From the NCBI GenBank assembly GCA_050248915.1, contig JBFWRL010000030.1, positions 1-41,859 of the forward strand: a stretch of 41,859 nucleotides of DNA. The letters run 5' to 3'. The stretch comes from GCA-2770975 sp050248915. Lineage in GTDB: Bacteria; Cyanobacteriota; Sericytochromatia; UBA7694. This document shows positions 25,486-33,063 of the stretch, piece after piece. Numbering within the stretch: the first letter of the stretch is position 1; each line of letters begins with the position of its first letter. The notes beneath the pieces were generated by a model. That model worked only from the letters and a program-made list of their open reading frames with translations, searched no databases and was not told the DNA's origin. A program made the position numbers and the translations under genes.

Positions 25486-28400
25486 ATGTTCGCTATTCGT
25501 CAAAAATTGGGTCAAACACGTCTATTTAGTTCACTTTCTGAGTCTGAATTGGAAGCCCTTGAGGCCTCTGTTGAGGTCATTTCTGTTGAAGCCGGCCATG
25601 TCTTTGTCTATGAAGGCGATGTGGGTGATGCCCTCTATCTGATCGACAGTGGCAGTGTCCAGGTGTTTACCTTTTCCCAAGAGGGCCAAGAACGCGTTTT
25701 GGCGAAATTAGCGCAAGGCCAATACTTTGGCGAACAGGCCCTTTTGCCGGGCCGCCCCGGTCGCCGCAATGCATCAGTACGGGCCTTTTCGGATACCTCG
25801 GTAATCAAAATAACCAAAGCGGCTTTTCAAAAGGCTCTTTCTAACGACAACCCCCTGCGCGAAAAACTGGAGTCTCAGGCCCAAGAACAGGCCCGGCAAA
25901 AACTGGCCCAATTGTCGCACCTCTTTGGTTCGCTCAAATTTGAGCAGACCGATTTAACCCAAAGCCAAGAGCTTAAAGCGGGTGAGATTGTCTTTCACCA
26001 AGGGGATCCCGGTAAAGATTTTTATGTGATTATGACCGGTTCTGTTGGAGTTTACCAAGAACAAGAAGGGGCTTTGGCGCTTAAGGTCAAATTGGGGGCG
26101 GGTCAGTGTTTTGGAGAGTTGGCGTTGATTGGGCAAAAACCCCGTCAGGCCACGGTGATCGCCAGTGAGGCCTGTGAACTTTTGCGGATAGATGGCCAAT
26201 ACTTTCTCGATCTTTACCAAGAGACCCCCGAATTGCGCGACTATATCGAGACCCTGCAGCGGGTCTATGTGCTGCCTGGCCGTGGTTTTGCCACCCAACA
26301 TGCCGGTCATTTTGATGGCGAGCCTTCTATTACCACCATGTACCATTTAGCGGCGGGACGCCGCTTGGTGGCCTCGCGGGTGATTGGCAAAGAGATCTAC
26401 AATCTGTCGCTGGCGGATCTGGGCGAGGCAGACCCCACCTTGTTTAAATATCTCGATGCCCAGTCTGGAGACGAGCGAGAATTGGCTGTGCTCGGCAAAA
26501 ATCTGGTGGGATTAACGGTTTGGGGGCAATGGGACGAATTGGGGGACGTCCACCGCATGTTGCTCGAAGAGGCCCCGATTGAAGCGTGGCAATTGGCCGT
26601 ATTTAGCCAGAGAGGCAGTCTGAAGCTCGAAACGCCCGCTCATTTCTTTGAAGAGAGCGAAATTCTCTGTGCCTGTGTACAGGTGCGCCGAGGCGCTTTG
26701 CAAGCAGCCATGTTAAAGGGCTGCACCAGTGCCGAAGCGCTTACCCAAGAGACCGGAGCTGGCAGCGTCTGCGGTGGCTGCATTCCCCGCTTAAAAGAAT
26801 TGGTGGGCCGTCCTGATTGGACGCCCGTGATCTGCCAGGAGCGTCTGCCTTTAACCGCTCAGATCGGCAGTTTTCGTCTGGCCCCGGTCAGTGGGGAAAT
26901 CAAGCCCGCTTTGCCTGGGCAACATATTGTGGTGCAGGCCCGGATTGAAGACAATTGGGTGGAGCGCCCCTATACCCTCAGCGCGGCCAATGCAGCTGAG
27001 AATTATTACGAAATTACCGTCAAACGCGAAGAACAGGGCCTCTTTTCCAATTGGCTCTTTGATCACCCGCTGGATCAAGGCATTTTGCGTGTCTCCAGCC
27101 CCCAAGGCCATTATTTTCTCGACCCGAATGAAAATCGCCCTGTGATCTGTTTGGTGGCAGGCATCGGCATGACTCCCGCTTTGGCGATCTTGCGCCATGA
27201 ATTAAACAGCGATCAGCCCCGCCGTTTACACGTCGATTATTCCTGCAGTTTGCCTGAGCAGATGATCTACCGCTCAGACTTTGAGCAGGCCGCCGCTGCT
27301 TCTGACTTGGTCAGCTTTCGGGCCCGGATTACGGCCCAAGAGGGGCGCCTGGAAAAGTCGGAATTGGAGGCGCTTCTCAATGAGTTGCCTGAGGCGATCT
27401 TTTTCTTGTGTGGCCCCGAAGGGTATCAGACGGCGACCAAAGCGCTGCTGCAAAGCTTGAATGTGGAAGCTGAACGCATTCAGATCGAAGAATTTACCCC
27501 CCAGGGCAATCGGCCCGTGCGCAAACCGAGCCACACACCCGGCTTGGCCACAGAGCCCGGTCAAAAGGCCTGTCCCCATGCGTCTGCAAAACACCCGCCC
27601 GCCATTCCGGCCGGGCCCTGTCCCGGTGCCGACGGCATTCCAGATATTGTGGTCGGTGAAAGCGCTTCCCTGGCCGATGAAGCCAAGGCCTATTTGCTGC
27701 GTTTTTACCACGAAAAAGGGGTGCCCCAGGCCTTTACCAGCCGCTGGGAGGAAGTCAATGCAGAAATTGAGCGCACCGGCAGCTATTGGCAAACCTATGA
27801 CGAATTGGCCTACGGCGCCAAACTGGCATGGCGCAACAGCGCCCGCTGTATTGGCCGTCTCTATTGGCAGGGTCTGCAGGTCAGAGATCTGCGGCATCTC
27901 ACCGATCCCGATCAGATGTTTGAAGCCCTCCGTGAACATATTCAATTGGCCAGCAATGGCGGCAATCTGCGCGCCGTGATGACGGTCTTTGCGCCCCAGG
28001 TGCCCGGTCAACCAGCCCCCCGCCTCTGGAACCCACAATTATTGCGTTATGCCGGTTATCGCCAGCCCGATGGGCAATGGGTGGGCGACCCTGCCAATGG
28101 GGATCTTACCGAGGCGATTCTGGCCCTGGGCTGGGAGCCCGAAGCGCGCACCCATTTTGACATCTTGCCCATCGTGATTGCCTTGCCCAACCAGCCCCCG
28201 CGTTTTTATCCGATTCCTCCTGAATTGGTGCTTGAGGTGCCCATAGAACACCCAGAACTGCCCTGGTTTGCGGATTTGGGCCTGCGCTGGTATGCGCTGC
28301 CCGCGGTCTCCGAAATGCTCTTTGATTGTGGCGGCTTGCAATACACCTGTGCGCCGTTTAATGGCTGGTATATGGGCACTGAAATTGGGGCCCGCAATTT

Positions 28401-28752
28401 TTCGGATCCCTTCCGCTACAATATGCTGCCCGCGATTGCCGAGCGGATGGGGCTGGATATGCGCCGTGAACGTTCACTTTGGCGAGATCGCGCCCTGGTG
28501 GAACTCAACCGCGCGGTGCTCGATTCCTTCGAAAAAAACGGCGTAAAAATGACGGATCACCATGCTGCCTCCAGCGATTTCTTGGAATTTGTCGAGCAAG
28601 AATTGGCGGCAGGTCGGCGTTTGGATGGCCGCTGGAGTTGGTTGGTGCCCCCGATGTCGGGCTCACTTTCAGATCTTTACCACATTGAATTTGAAGAAGT
28701 CACGATCAAACCCAATTATCTCTACCAGAACAAGCCCTATTTGAAGGTTTAA
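25486..28752 (+). CDS. Multidomain nitric oxide synthase: cNMP-binding x2, BFD [2Fe-2S], FAD/NAD reductase, NOS oxygenase
   Basis: The protein has 1088 residues. Residues about 1-130 and 145-265 are cyclic-nucleotide-binding domains with phosphate-binding cassettes F81-G-E83...R94-N-A-S97 and F209-G-E-L212...R220-Q-A-T223. About 265-390 is unassigned. A BFD-type [2Fe-2S] domain uses C395-x-C397 and C429-x-x-C432. Residues about 450-670 are a flavohemoglobin-like reductase: FAD motif R494-P-Y-T, NAD motifs AGIGMTP (558-564) and CGPEGY (642-647). A linker with two Cys-Pro motifs (C696, C712) leads to NOS oxygenase, about 720-1088: heme ligand C788 in SARCIGRLYW, arginine-binding E966 in YMGTEIGARNF, and WSWLVPPMSGS near the pterin site. 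It should make NO and citrulline from arginine with electrons from NAD(P)H. There is no FMN domain or calmodulin helix. Confidence 0.93.
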   Translation: MFAIRQKLGQTRLFSSLSESELEALEASVEVISVEAGHVFVYEGDVGDALYLIDSGSVQVFTFSQEGQERVLAKLAQGQYFGEQALLPGRPGRRNASVRAFSDTSVIKITKAAFQKALSNDNPLREKLESQAQEQARQKLAQLSHLFGSLKFEQTDLTQSQELKAGEIVFHQGDPGKDFYVIMTGSVGVYQEQEGALALKVKLGAGQCFGELALIGQKPRQATVIASEACELLRIDGQYFLDLYQETPELRDYIETLQRVYVLPGRGFATQHAGHFDGEPSITTMYHLAAGRRLVASRVIGKEIYNLSLADLGEADPTLFKYLDAQSGDERELAVLGKNLVGLTVWGQWDELGDVHRMLLEEAPIEAWQLAVFSQRGSLKLETPAHFFEESEILCACVQVRRGALQAAMLKGCTSAEALTQETGAGSVCGGCIPRLKELVGRPDWTPVICQERLPLTAQIGSFRLAPVSGEIKPALPGQHIVVQARIEDNWVERPYTLSAANAAENYYEITVKREEQGLFSNWLFDHPLDQGILRVSSPQGHYFLDPNENRPVICLVAGIGMTPALAILRHELNSDQPRRLHVDYSCSLPEQMIYRSDFEQAAAASDLVSFRARITAQEGRLEKSELEALLNELPEAIFFLCGPEGYQTATKALLQSLNVEAERIQIEEFTPQGNRPVRKPSHTPGLATEPGQKACPHASAKHPPAIPAGPCPGADGIPDIVVGESASLADEAKAYLLRFYHEKGVPQAFTSRWEEVNAEIERTGSYWQTYDELAYGAKLAWRNSARCIGRLYWQGLQVRDLRHLTDPDQMFEALREHIQLASNGGNLRAVMTVFAPQVPGQPAPRLWNPQLLRYAGYRQPDGQWVGDPANGDLTEAILALGWEPEARTHFDILPIVIALPNQPPRFYPIPPELVLEVPIEHPELPWFADLGLRWYALPAVSEMLFDCGGLQYTCAPFNGWYMGTEIGARNFSDPFRYNMLPAIAERMGLDMRRERSLWRDRALVELNRAVLDSFEKNGVKMTDHHAASSDFLEFVEQELAAGRRLDGRWSWLVPPMSGSLSDLYHIEFEEVTIKPNYLYQNKPYLKV

Positions 28753-28831
28753 AGCAGTGATTTAAAGAGGTATTTCCCCCTCCTTTGGCTCGCCTGGGTT
28801 AAACTGCTCCTTACCCAAGGAGAACCTGCTT

Positions 28832-30610
28832 ATGTCTGTCATTGCTCCCTCGATCCGTCAGCTTTTTGCCTATCTGCGCCCCGAACGGGCCCGCTTTCGC
28901 ATGGCCAGTGCCTGCAGCATTTTGAATAAAATTCTCGATCTGATGCCCCCGCTGCTCGTTGCCTGGGTGACCGACTCGGTGGGGGGTCACCCGCCGGGCT
29001 GGATTCAAGCTCTGCTGGGGCCCGCCAGCCCCTGGACGATGGCGGTCTTTCTCTCGCTCTTGGCAGTGGCGATTTTTGGCGGTGAGAGCCTGTTTGAGTG
29101 GCTCTTTCAAAAGGAGTTCATGACCCTGGCCCAGGATTTGCAGCACCGCCTGCGCCTGGATGTCTATGCCCGTTTACAATCGCGCGAAATGCGTTTCTTT
29201 GAAAACCAGCGCATGGGGGAAACCCTGGCGATTGTCAACGATGATGTCAATCAGCTCGAACGCTTTCTCAATACGGGCTTTAACGAGATTTTGCAATTGG
29301 GCGTGCTCTTTGCCTTTTCGCTGGTGGTGATGCTCTCGGTCTCCTGGGAATTGTCGTTGATTGGCCTGATTCCGATTCCGATCATTCTCTTTGGCAGTGC
29401 ACTCTACCAGCGCCAAATTGCCCCCCGTTATGACCGCGTGCGTCAGGCTGTCGGGGCTTTGGCCAGCCGCTTGGAAAACAATCTGGCAGGCATTCAGGTG
29501 ATTCAGAGCTTTACGGCTGAAGCCTTTGAATTGGAGCGGGTGCAGGCCAGCTCCGACGAATACCGCCAGGCCAATCTGGCAGCCATTCGCTTGGCGGCTG
29601 CGTATATCCCGATTATTCGCATGGCGATTGCTTTGGGTTTTGGCGGCGTGCTTTTGATTGGCGCTTGGTGGGTCTTGCAGGGCCAAGGCCGGGTGACGGT
29701 GGGCGAATTGGTGCTCTTTTCGATGCTGGTGCAGCGCCTGCTCTGGCCGATCACGCGCCTGGGCCAGACCTTTGACCTCTACGAGCGAGCCCGCTCCAGT
29801 GCCAACCGGATTTTCGACTTGCTCAATACCCCTGCGGCGATTCAGAGCCCGGCGCAGGCCACGCCGCTCTTGCGGGCCGAGGGCCGGATTCAGTTTGAAA
29901 ATGTCCACTTTGCCTATGATTCGGCTCTGCCGGTGTTAAATGGCCTCAACTTTGAGGTGCCTGCAGGCGAAATGGTGGGTTTTGCGGGCACCACCGGCGC
30001 GGGCAAATCGACCTTGGTAAAGCTCTTGATGCGGCTCTATGATCCCACGGGCGGCGCGGTCAAACTCGATGGGCACGATCTGCGCGATTTGGATTTGCGC
30101 GATCTGCGCCGCCAGATTGCCCTCGTCAGCCAGGATGTCTACCTCTTTCATGGCACGTTGCGCGAGAATATTGCCTATGGGCTGAGTGAGGTCTCGGATG
30201 GAGCCATCGAAGAAGCGGCCCGCAAGGCGGAATTACACGACTTTATTGCCTCTTTGCCCCAGGGCTATTTGAGCTTGGTCGGAGAGCGGGGGATCAAGCT
30301 CTCGGGCGGTCAGCGCCAGCGTTTGAGTATTGCCAGGGCCCTGCTCAAAAATGCGCCGGTGCTGGTGCTGGATGAGGCCACCTCTTCGGTGGATACCGAG
30401 ACAGAGCGGGCCATTCAGCGCAATTTGCATACTTTGGTGCAGGGGCGCACGGCTTTGGTGATTGCGCACCGGCTTTCGACCATTCGCCAGGCCCACCGCA
30501 TTTTGGTACTGCGTGAGGGGCAAATTGCGGAGCAGGGCAGCCACGAAGACTTAATTGCCCAGGGGGGGATTTATGCGGATTTGTGGCATGTGCAGTTGGG
30601 GGATCTTTGA
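28832..30610 (+). CDS. MsbA-type ABC exporter, fused permease-ATPase
   Basis: The 592-residue half-transporter has an N-terminal six-helix type-1 exporter domain (to about residue 330) and a C-terminal ATPase. Walker A is GTTGAGKST (386-394), the Q-loop is at Q434, the signature is LSGGQRQR (490-497), Walker B is LVLDEATSSVD, and the switch His is H546 in IAHRLST. It works as a dimer to export lipid, peptide or drug substrates; the substrate cannot be told. It lies 79 bp after the NOS gene on the same strand with its own strong ribosome site (AAGGAGA), so cotranscription is possible but not shown. A hairpin follows at its stop codon. Confidence 0.93.
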   Translation: MSVIAPSIRQLFAYLRPERARFRMASACSILNKILDLMPPLLVAWVTDSVGGHPPGWIQALLGPASPWTMAVFLSLLAVAIFGGESLFEWLFQKEFMTLAQDLQHRLRLDVYARLQSREMRFFENQRMGETLAIVNDDVNQLERFLNTGFNEILQLGVLFAFSLVVMLSVSWELSLIGLIPIPIILFGSALYQRQIAPRYDRVRQAVGALASRLENNLAGIQVIQSFTAEAFELERVQASSDEYRQANLAAIRLAAAYIPIIRMAIALGFGGVLLIGAWWVLQGQGRVTVGELVLFSMLVQRLLWPITRLGQTFDLYERARSSANRIFDLLNTPAAIQSPAQATPLLRAEGRIQFENVHFAYDSALPVLNGLNFEVPAGEMVGFAGTTGAGKSTLVKLLMRLYDPTGGAVKLDGHDLRDLDLRDLRRQIALVSQDVYLFHGTLRENIAYGLSEVSDGAIEEAARKAELHDFIASLPQGYLSLVGERGIKLSGGQRQRLSIARALLKNAPVLVLDEATSSVDTETERAIQRNLHTLVQGRTALVIAHRLSTIRQAHRILVLREGQIAEQGSHEDLIAQGGIYADLWHVQLGDL

Positions 30611-30628
30611 CCCCTTTGCATAAGGGGT
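30610..30628 (+). terminator. Hairpin at the ABC exporter stop codon
   Basis: ACCCCTT (30610-30616) and AAGGGGT (30622-30628) form a 7-bp stem with a 5-base loop, starting at the last base of the TGA stop. The following TGGTCTT is only weakly T-rich, so termination efficiency is uncertain. Confidence 0.55.
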
Positions 30629-30660
30629 TGGTCTTCAAAGGTGGGAGAAGAAAGAGGGGG

Positions 30661-30893
30661 TGTGAGTGCTTGGGCCGTGGAGTTGGGCATTCGGGCCGCC
30701 CGTTCCGCGCATCGTGCGCTTCACGGGCTAAGAGTCACCCCGCCTTTCGCCCTCCTGGCGCGGCGGGGTTCCTGTTGCCCTCATTGCCCACTCCAGGCCA
30801 ATCCTCAATCGCTCTTGTGTTGTTTTGAAGACCGAGGGGACTTTTTGTCTTGATGCTTGGGGTTGGTTGGGAGCCGTGTTTGGGGAGGGGGAT
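30661..30893. repeat. Duplicated tail segment, copy A, carrying an insert
   Basis: The ends match 32944-33063: the left arm TGTGAGTGCTTGGGCC, and the right arm from CCTCAATCGCTCTTGTGTTG to GTTTGGGGAGGGGGAT. Between the arms this copy holds about 126 bases (30677-30802) where the other copy has 14. It lies just past the stop of the first NHL lipoprotein gene. I see no gene in it. It accounts for most of the 292-bp gap after the ABC exporter. Confidence 0.8.
30679..30794. repeat. GC-rich double-hairpin element, possibly mobile
   Basis: The ends are inverted repeats, GGAGTTGGGCA (30679-30689) and TGCCCACTCC (30785-30794). Inside are two nested hairpins. The first is GCCCGT (30698-30703) with ACGGGC (30723-30728) around GCGCA-TCG-TGCGC. 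The second is ACCCCGCC (30737-30744) with GGCGGGGT (30762-30769) around CGCC-CTCCT-GGCG. It is absent from the second copy of the tail repeat, as expected for an inserted MITE or REP/BIME-like element. A structured RNA is an alternative. Confidence 0.6.
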
Positions 30894-30902
30894 GGTCGCA
30901 GC

Positions 30903-32159
30903 TCACTGCATACCGCTGGTCGATTGGGTTTCTTTGTAAATGGTGGTTACGGTGCCGTCGGGGGTAATTTTGCGAATGGCTTTGTTGCCTGTGTCGGCCA
31001 CGTAGAGATTTCCCGCGTGGTCCACATCCAGAGCGGTTGGGTATCTGAATTGGGCGACTGCGCCTTGGCCATCGTTGAAACCTGCTTGATTGGCTCCTGC
31101 CAAGACGGAGATTGTTTTCTTCTCGAAATCGTATTTCCAGATCACATGGTGGTTGATATCGCTCAGAAACATATATCCTTTTGAGTCAATACGTATGCCT
31201 TTGGGCCATATATTTAAGTCGCTGATTCTTACATTAAAGATATCGGGAAAATTCTCTGCAAATTTACTTGGAGAGCCAATTAAATCTTGTGCCTGATTAT
31301 AATCTATTGTTTTTGTTGATTTTCCAGAGCCTATGTAAAGGTGTTCTTTATAAATGGCAAAATAGCCTCCTCCAGAAAACAGTGTTTTTCTTTGACCATT
31401 AAAAATCGTTGAAATAGAGGCACTGCTACCTTCGGAAAGATTGCCATCCATCACAAAGTAAATGCGTTGACTGCTGGGATCCCAATACAGATTTAAGGGG
31501 CCTGTCCGGGGAATGTTGCTGGGTGGAATGGTCGTTGAATCCACATCAAATTGGGCGACCGACTTATCCAGATTGGGCTGGTAGGTGTTTGTATCAAAGC
31601 CCAGCAGTTTAGAGCTGGACAATTGGCTGATATAAAGTCGGTTCTCTTCGCGGGCCAGCTCAATCTCACTCATGTAACAGCCCTGGGTTTGCATTAATTG
31701 ACCCGGAAAAGCGCTGAGTTTGCCTTCTTTGAGTATATATAACCGGTGGACACAGTCTTGGGAATTTTGGGTGTCGAGTTGAATAATTTGCGAATTATAC
31801 GTTAAATCGCTGCAAGGCCGACTGGTGATATACAGGGTTTTGCCATCTCCGCTCACAGCCACATCCTGGGGGTAGTCCAAGCGGGGCGGGTCATCGGCGC
31901 GAATCAAGGGGCAGGGGGTGGGCGCTGGAATCGGCGTGGGCATTGCTGTGGCGAGTGTTGTGGGGTGAGGTGGGTTGGGCTCACTGGGTGGGAGGACTGG
32001 CAAGGCAGAAGGGGTGCGTGTTGGTGAAGCAGAGAGGGTGGTTGCGGGTTTTGCGGGTACAGGGCTGGTCTGGGGATGACAGGCCCAGAGCCCTGCCAGG
32101 ACAAGCAGCAAAGCTAGGTATTGGCAGAATTTTTCTAAAGTCAGACCCGCAAAACCCAT
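30903..32159 (-). CDS. NHL/beta-propeller lipoprotein, copy 1
   Basis: The 418-residue protein has a lipobox LAGLWAC with the lipidated Cys at residue 27. A Pro/Ser/Thr-rich spacer (about 28-85) and a propeller-like body follow. NHL-type repeats are clear at the C-terminus: FRYPTALDVDHAGNLYVADTGNKAIRKI is the classical NHL blade, preceded by WPKGIRIDSKGYMFLSDINHHVIWKY. Such blades usually bind proteins or ligands. It is a close paralogue of the protein at 34412-35674; most of the length is almost identical, but residues near 125 and 300-345 differ in blocks. Its promoter is duplicated too. Unlike copy 2, no serpin gene follows. Confidence 0.85.
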   Translation of the reverse strand: MGFAGLTLEKFCQYLALLLVLAGLWACHPQTSPVPAKPATTLSASPTRTPSALPVLPPSEPNPPHPTTLATAMPTPIPAPTPCPLIRADDPPRLDYPQDVAVSGDGKTLYITSRPCSDLTYNSQIIQLDTQNSQDCVHRLYILKEGKLSAFPGQLMQTQGCYMSEIELAREENRLYISQLSSSKLLGFDTNTYQPNLDKSVAQFDVDSTTIPPSNIPRTGPLNLYWDPSSQRIYFVMDGNLSEGSSASISTIFNGQRKTLFSGGGYFAIYKEHLYIGSGKSTKTIDYNQAQDLIGSPSKFAENFPDIFNVRISDLNIWPKGIRIDSKGYMFLSDINHHVIWKYDFEKKTISVLAGANQAGFNDGQGAVAQFRYPTALDVDHAGNLYVADTGNKAIRKITPDGTVTTIYKETQSTSGMQ

Positions 32160-32189
32160 CGAAGATCCCCTCTCTCAGCGTCTGTTCCG

Positions 32190-32218
32190 ATGATAGCTTT
32201 GATTCAGAAAATTGTAAA
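32190..32218 (-). promoter_or_regulatory. Promoter of NHL lipoprotein copy 1
   Basis: On the minus strand, TTTACA (32218-32213) and TATCAT (32195-32190) are separated by 17 bp, followed by an AGAGGGG ribosome site before the ATG. The same promoter sequence is repeated upstream of copy 2; the duplication runs from the start codon to about 32222. Confidence 0.65.
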
Positions 32219-32312
32219 ATGAATTCTCTTTAAAAGCCTGTGTTAAGATAAAAAGAAAGTCCAAATCCAAATGGGGTGCTGGTCTGAGTGTGTTTGAAGC
32301 GGGGGTTAAAGT

Positions 32313-32522
32313 ATGCAGAACAAACAATGGATTCAGGATTTTGAATCGCTGCCACTGGAGAAACAATCAGAGGTCATTGATTTTATCCAGTTCTTATAGA
32401 GCAAACAACCACAAGAGACGGGTTTGCAGCCAGAAAAACGTCCCTTTGGGGTGCTCAAGGGACCTGTTTGGATGTCTGAAGATTTTGATGCTCCCTTGGA
32501 AGATTTTGCTGAGTATATGTAA
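32313..32522 (+). pseudogene. DUF2281/VapB-like antitoxin gene with an in-frame TAG
   Basis: The frame from ATG 32313 reads MQNKQWIQDFESLPLEKQ then EVIDFIQFL, an amber codon at 32397-32399, and then SKQPQETGLQPEKRPFGVLK and VWMSEDFDAPLEDFAEYM. Without the stop this is a typical 69-residue DUF2281-type antitoxin: an N-terminal helical part ending in an F-I-x-F-L motif and a C-terminal toxin-binding tail ending SEDFDAPLEDFxEYM. The stop overlaps the toxin ATG as TAATG, the usual order for this pair. The tail alone could be made by restart at the in-frame GTG or ATG in GVLKGPVWMSEDF, so neutralising activity may survive. A sequencing error is possible. Confidence 0.78.
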
Positions 32523-32911
32523 TGGCTTATCTCTTAGATACCCATGCTTTGATCTGGTTTTTGGAAGGGAATAAACAGATTCCCCTTGGTTTGCAAACAT
32601 TGATTCGGGATCCCGAGGAACACATTTTTGTCAGCCTGATCAGCTTTTGGGAAATGGCGATTAAAATTCAGTTGGGCAAATTGCAATTGCCCGAATCGCT
32701 GGAAGAAATGCTGGCGGATACTGTCCGAGTCAAGATCGCTATTTTGCCCTTACGGCCTGAACATATTCTGGCGTTACAAAGCCTCCCCTTGCATCACCGA
32801 GATCCTTTTGACCGAATTTTATTGGCCCAATCTCAGTCAGAGTCTTTGACGCTGATCAGCCGAGATGCTGCGTTTGATGCCTATGGTGTGATTCGCTTGT
32901 GGGAGCGGTGA
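32522..32911 (+). CDS. PIN-domain toxin, VapC-like
   Basis: The 129-residue protein is a type II toxin of the PIN ribonuclease family. The acidic metal-binding residues are D6 in LLDTHALIW, E44 in SFWEMAIK, D94/D97 in HHRDPFDRIL, and D115/D119 near the end. The D-T-H-A-L-I-W start and H-H-R-D-P-F-D-R motif mark the YdcE/VapC subgroup paired with DUF2281 antitoxins. Family members cut tRNA or other RNA. All active-site residues are intact although the antitoxin in front is interrupted. It lies on the plus strand between minus-strand lipoprotein and serpin genes, consistent with later insertion. Confidence 0.88.
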   Translation: MAYLLDTHALIWFLEGNKQIPLGLQTLIRDPEEHIFVSLISFWEMAIKIQLGKLQLPESLEEMLADTVRVKIAILPLRPEHILALQSLPLHHRDPFDRILLAQSQSESLTLISRDAAFDAYGVIRLWER

Positions 32912-32943
32912 ACGTGTTTTCATAGAACAAGAATATGAAGGGA

Positions 32944-33063
32944 TGTGAGTGCTTGGGCCATGGAAGGACCAACCCTCAATCGCTCTTGTGTTGTGTTGAA
33001 GACCGAGGGGACTTTTTGCGTTGATGCTTGGGGTTGGTTGGGGCCGTGTTTGGGGAGGGGGAT
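32944..33063. repeat. Duplicated tail segment, copy A-prime, without insert
   Basis: This is the simpler copy of the tail repeat at 30661-30893. It ends exactly at the serpin stop codon (33063-33065), whereas copy A ends 9 bases from the stop of NHL copy 1. This placement shows that the tail belongs after a serpin gene in one copy and directly after the NHL gene in the other. Confidence 0.8.

Noticed and set aside
30661..30893. Small plus-strand frames in the GC-rich gap after the ABC exporter
   Set aside because: They cross the double-hairpin element and are not kept in the second tail copy, so they are not coding.
18916..32522. Stop codon reassignment (TAA/TAG read as glutamine) to explain both interrupted genes
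   Set aside because: nuoM and nuoN end in TAA and puuD ends in TAG at the expected family lengths, so both codons still act as stops here. Independent mutations or base errors are simpler.
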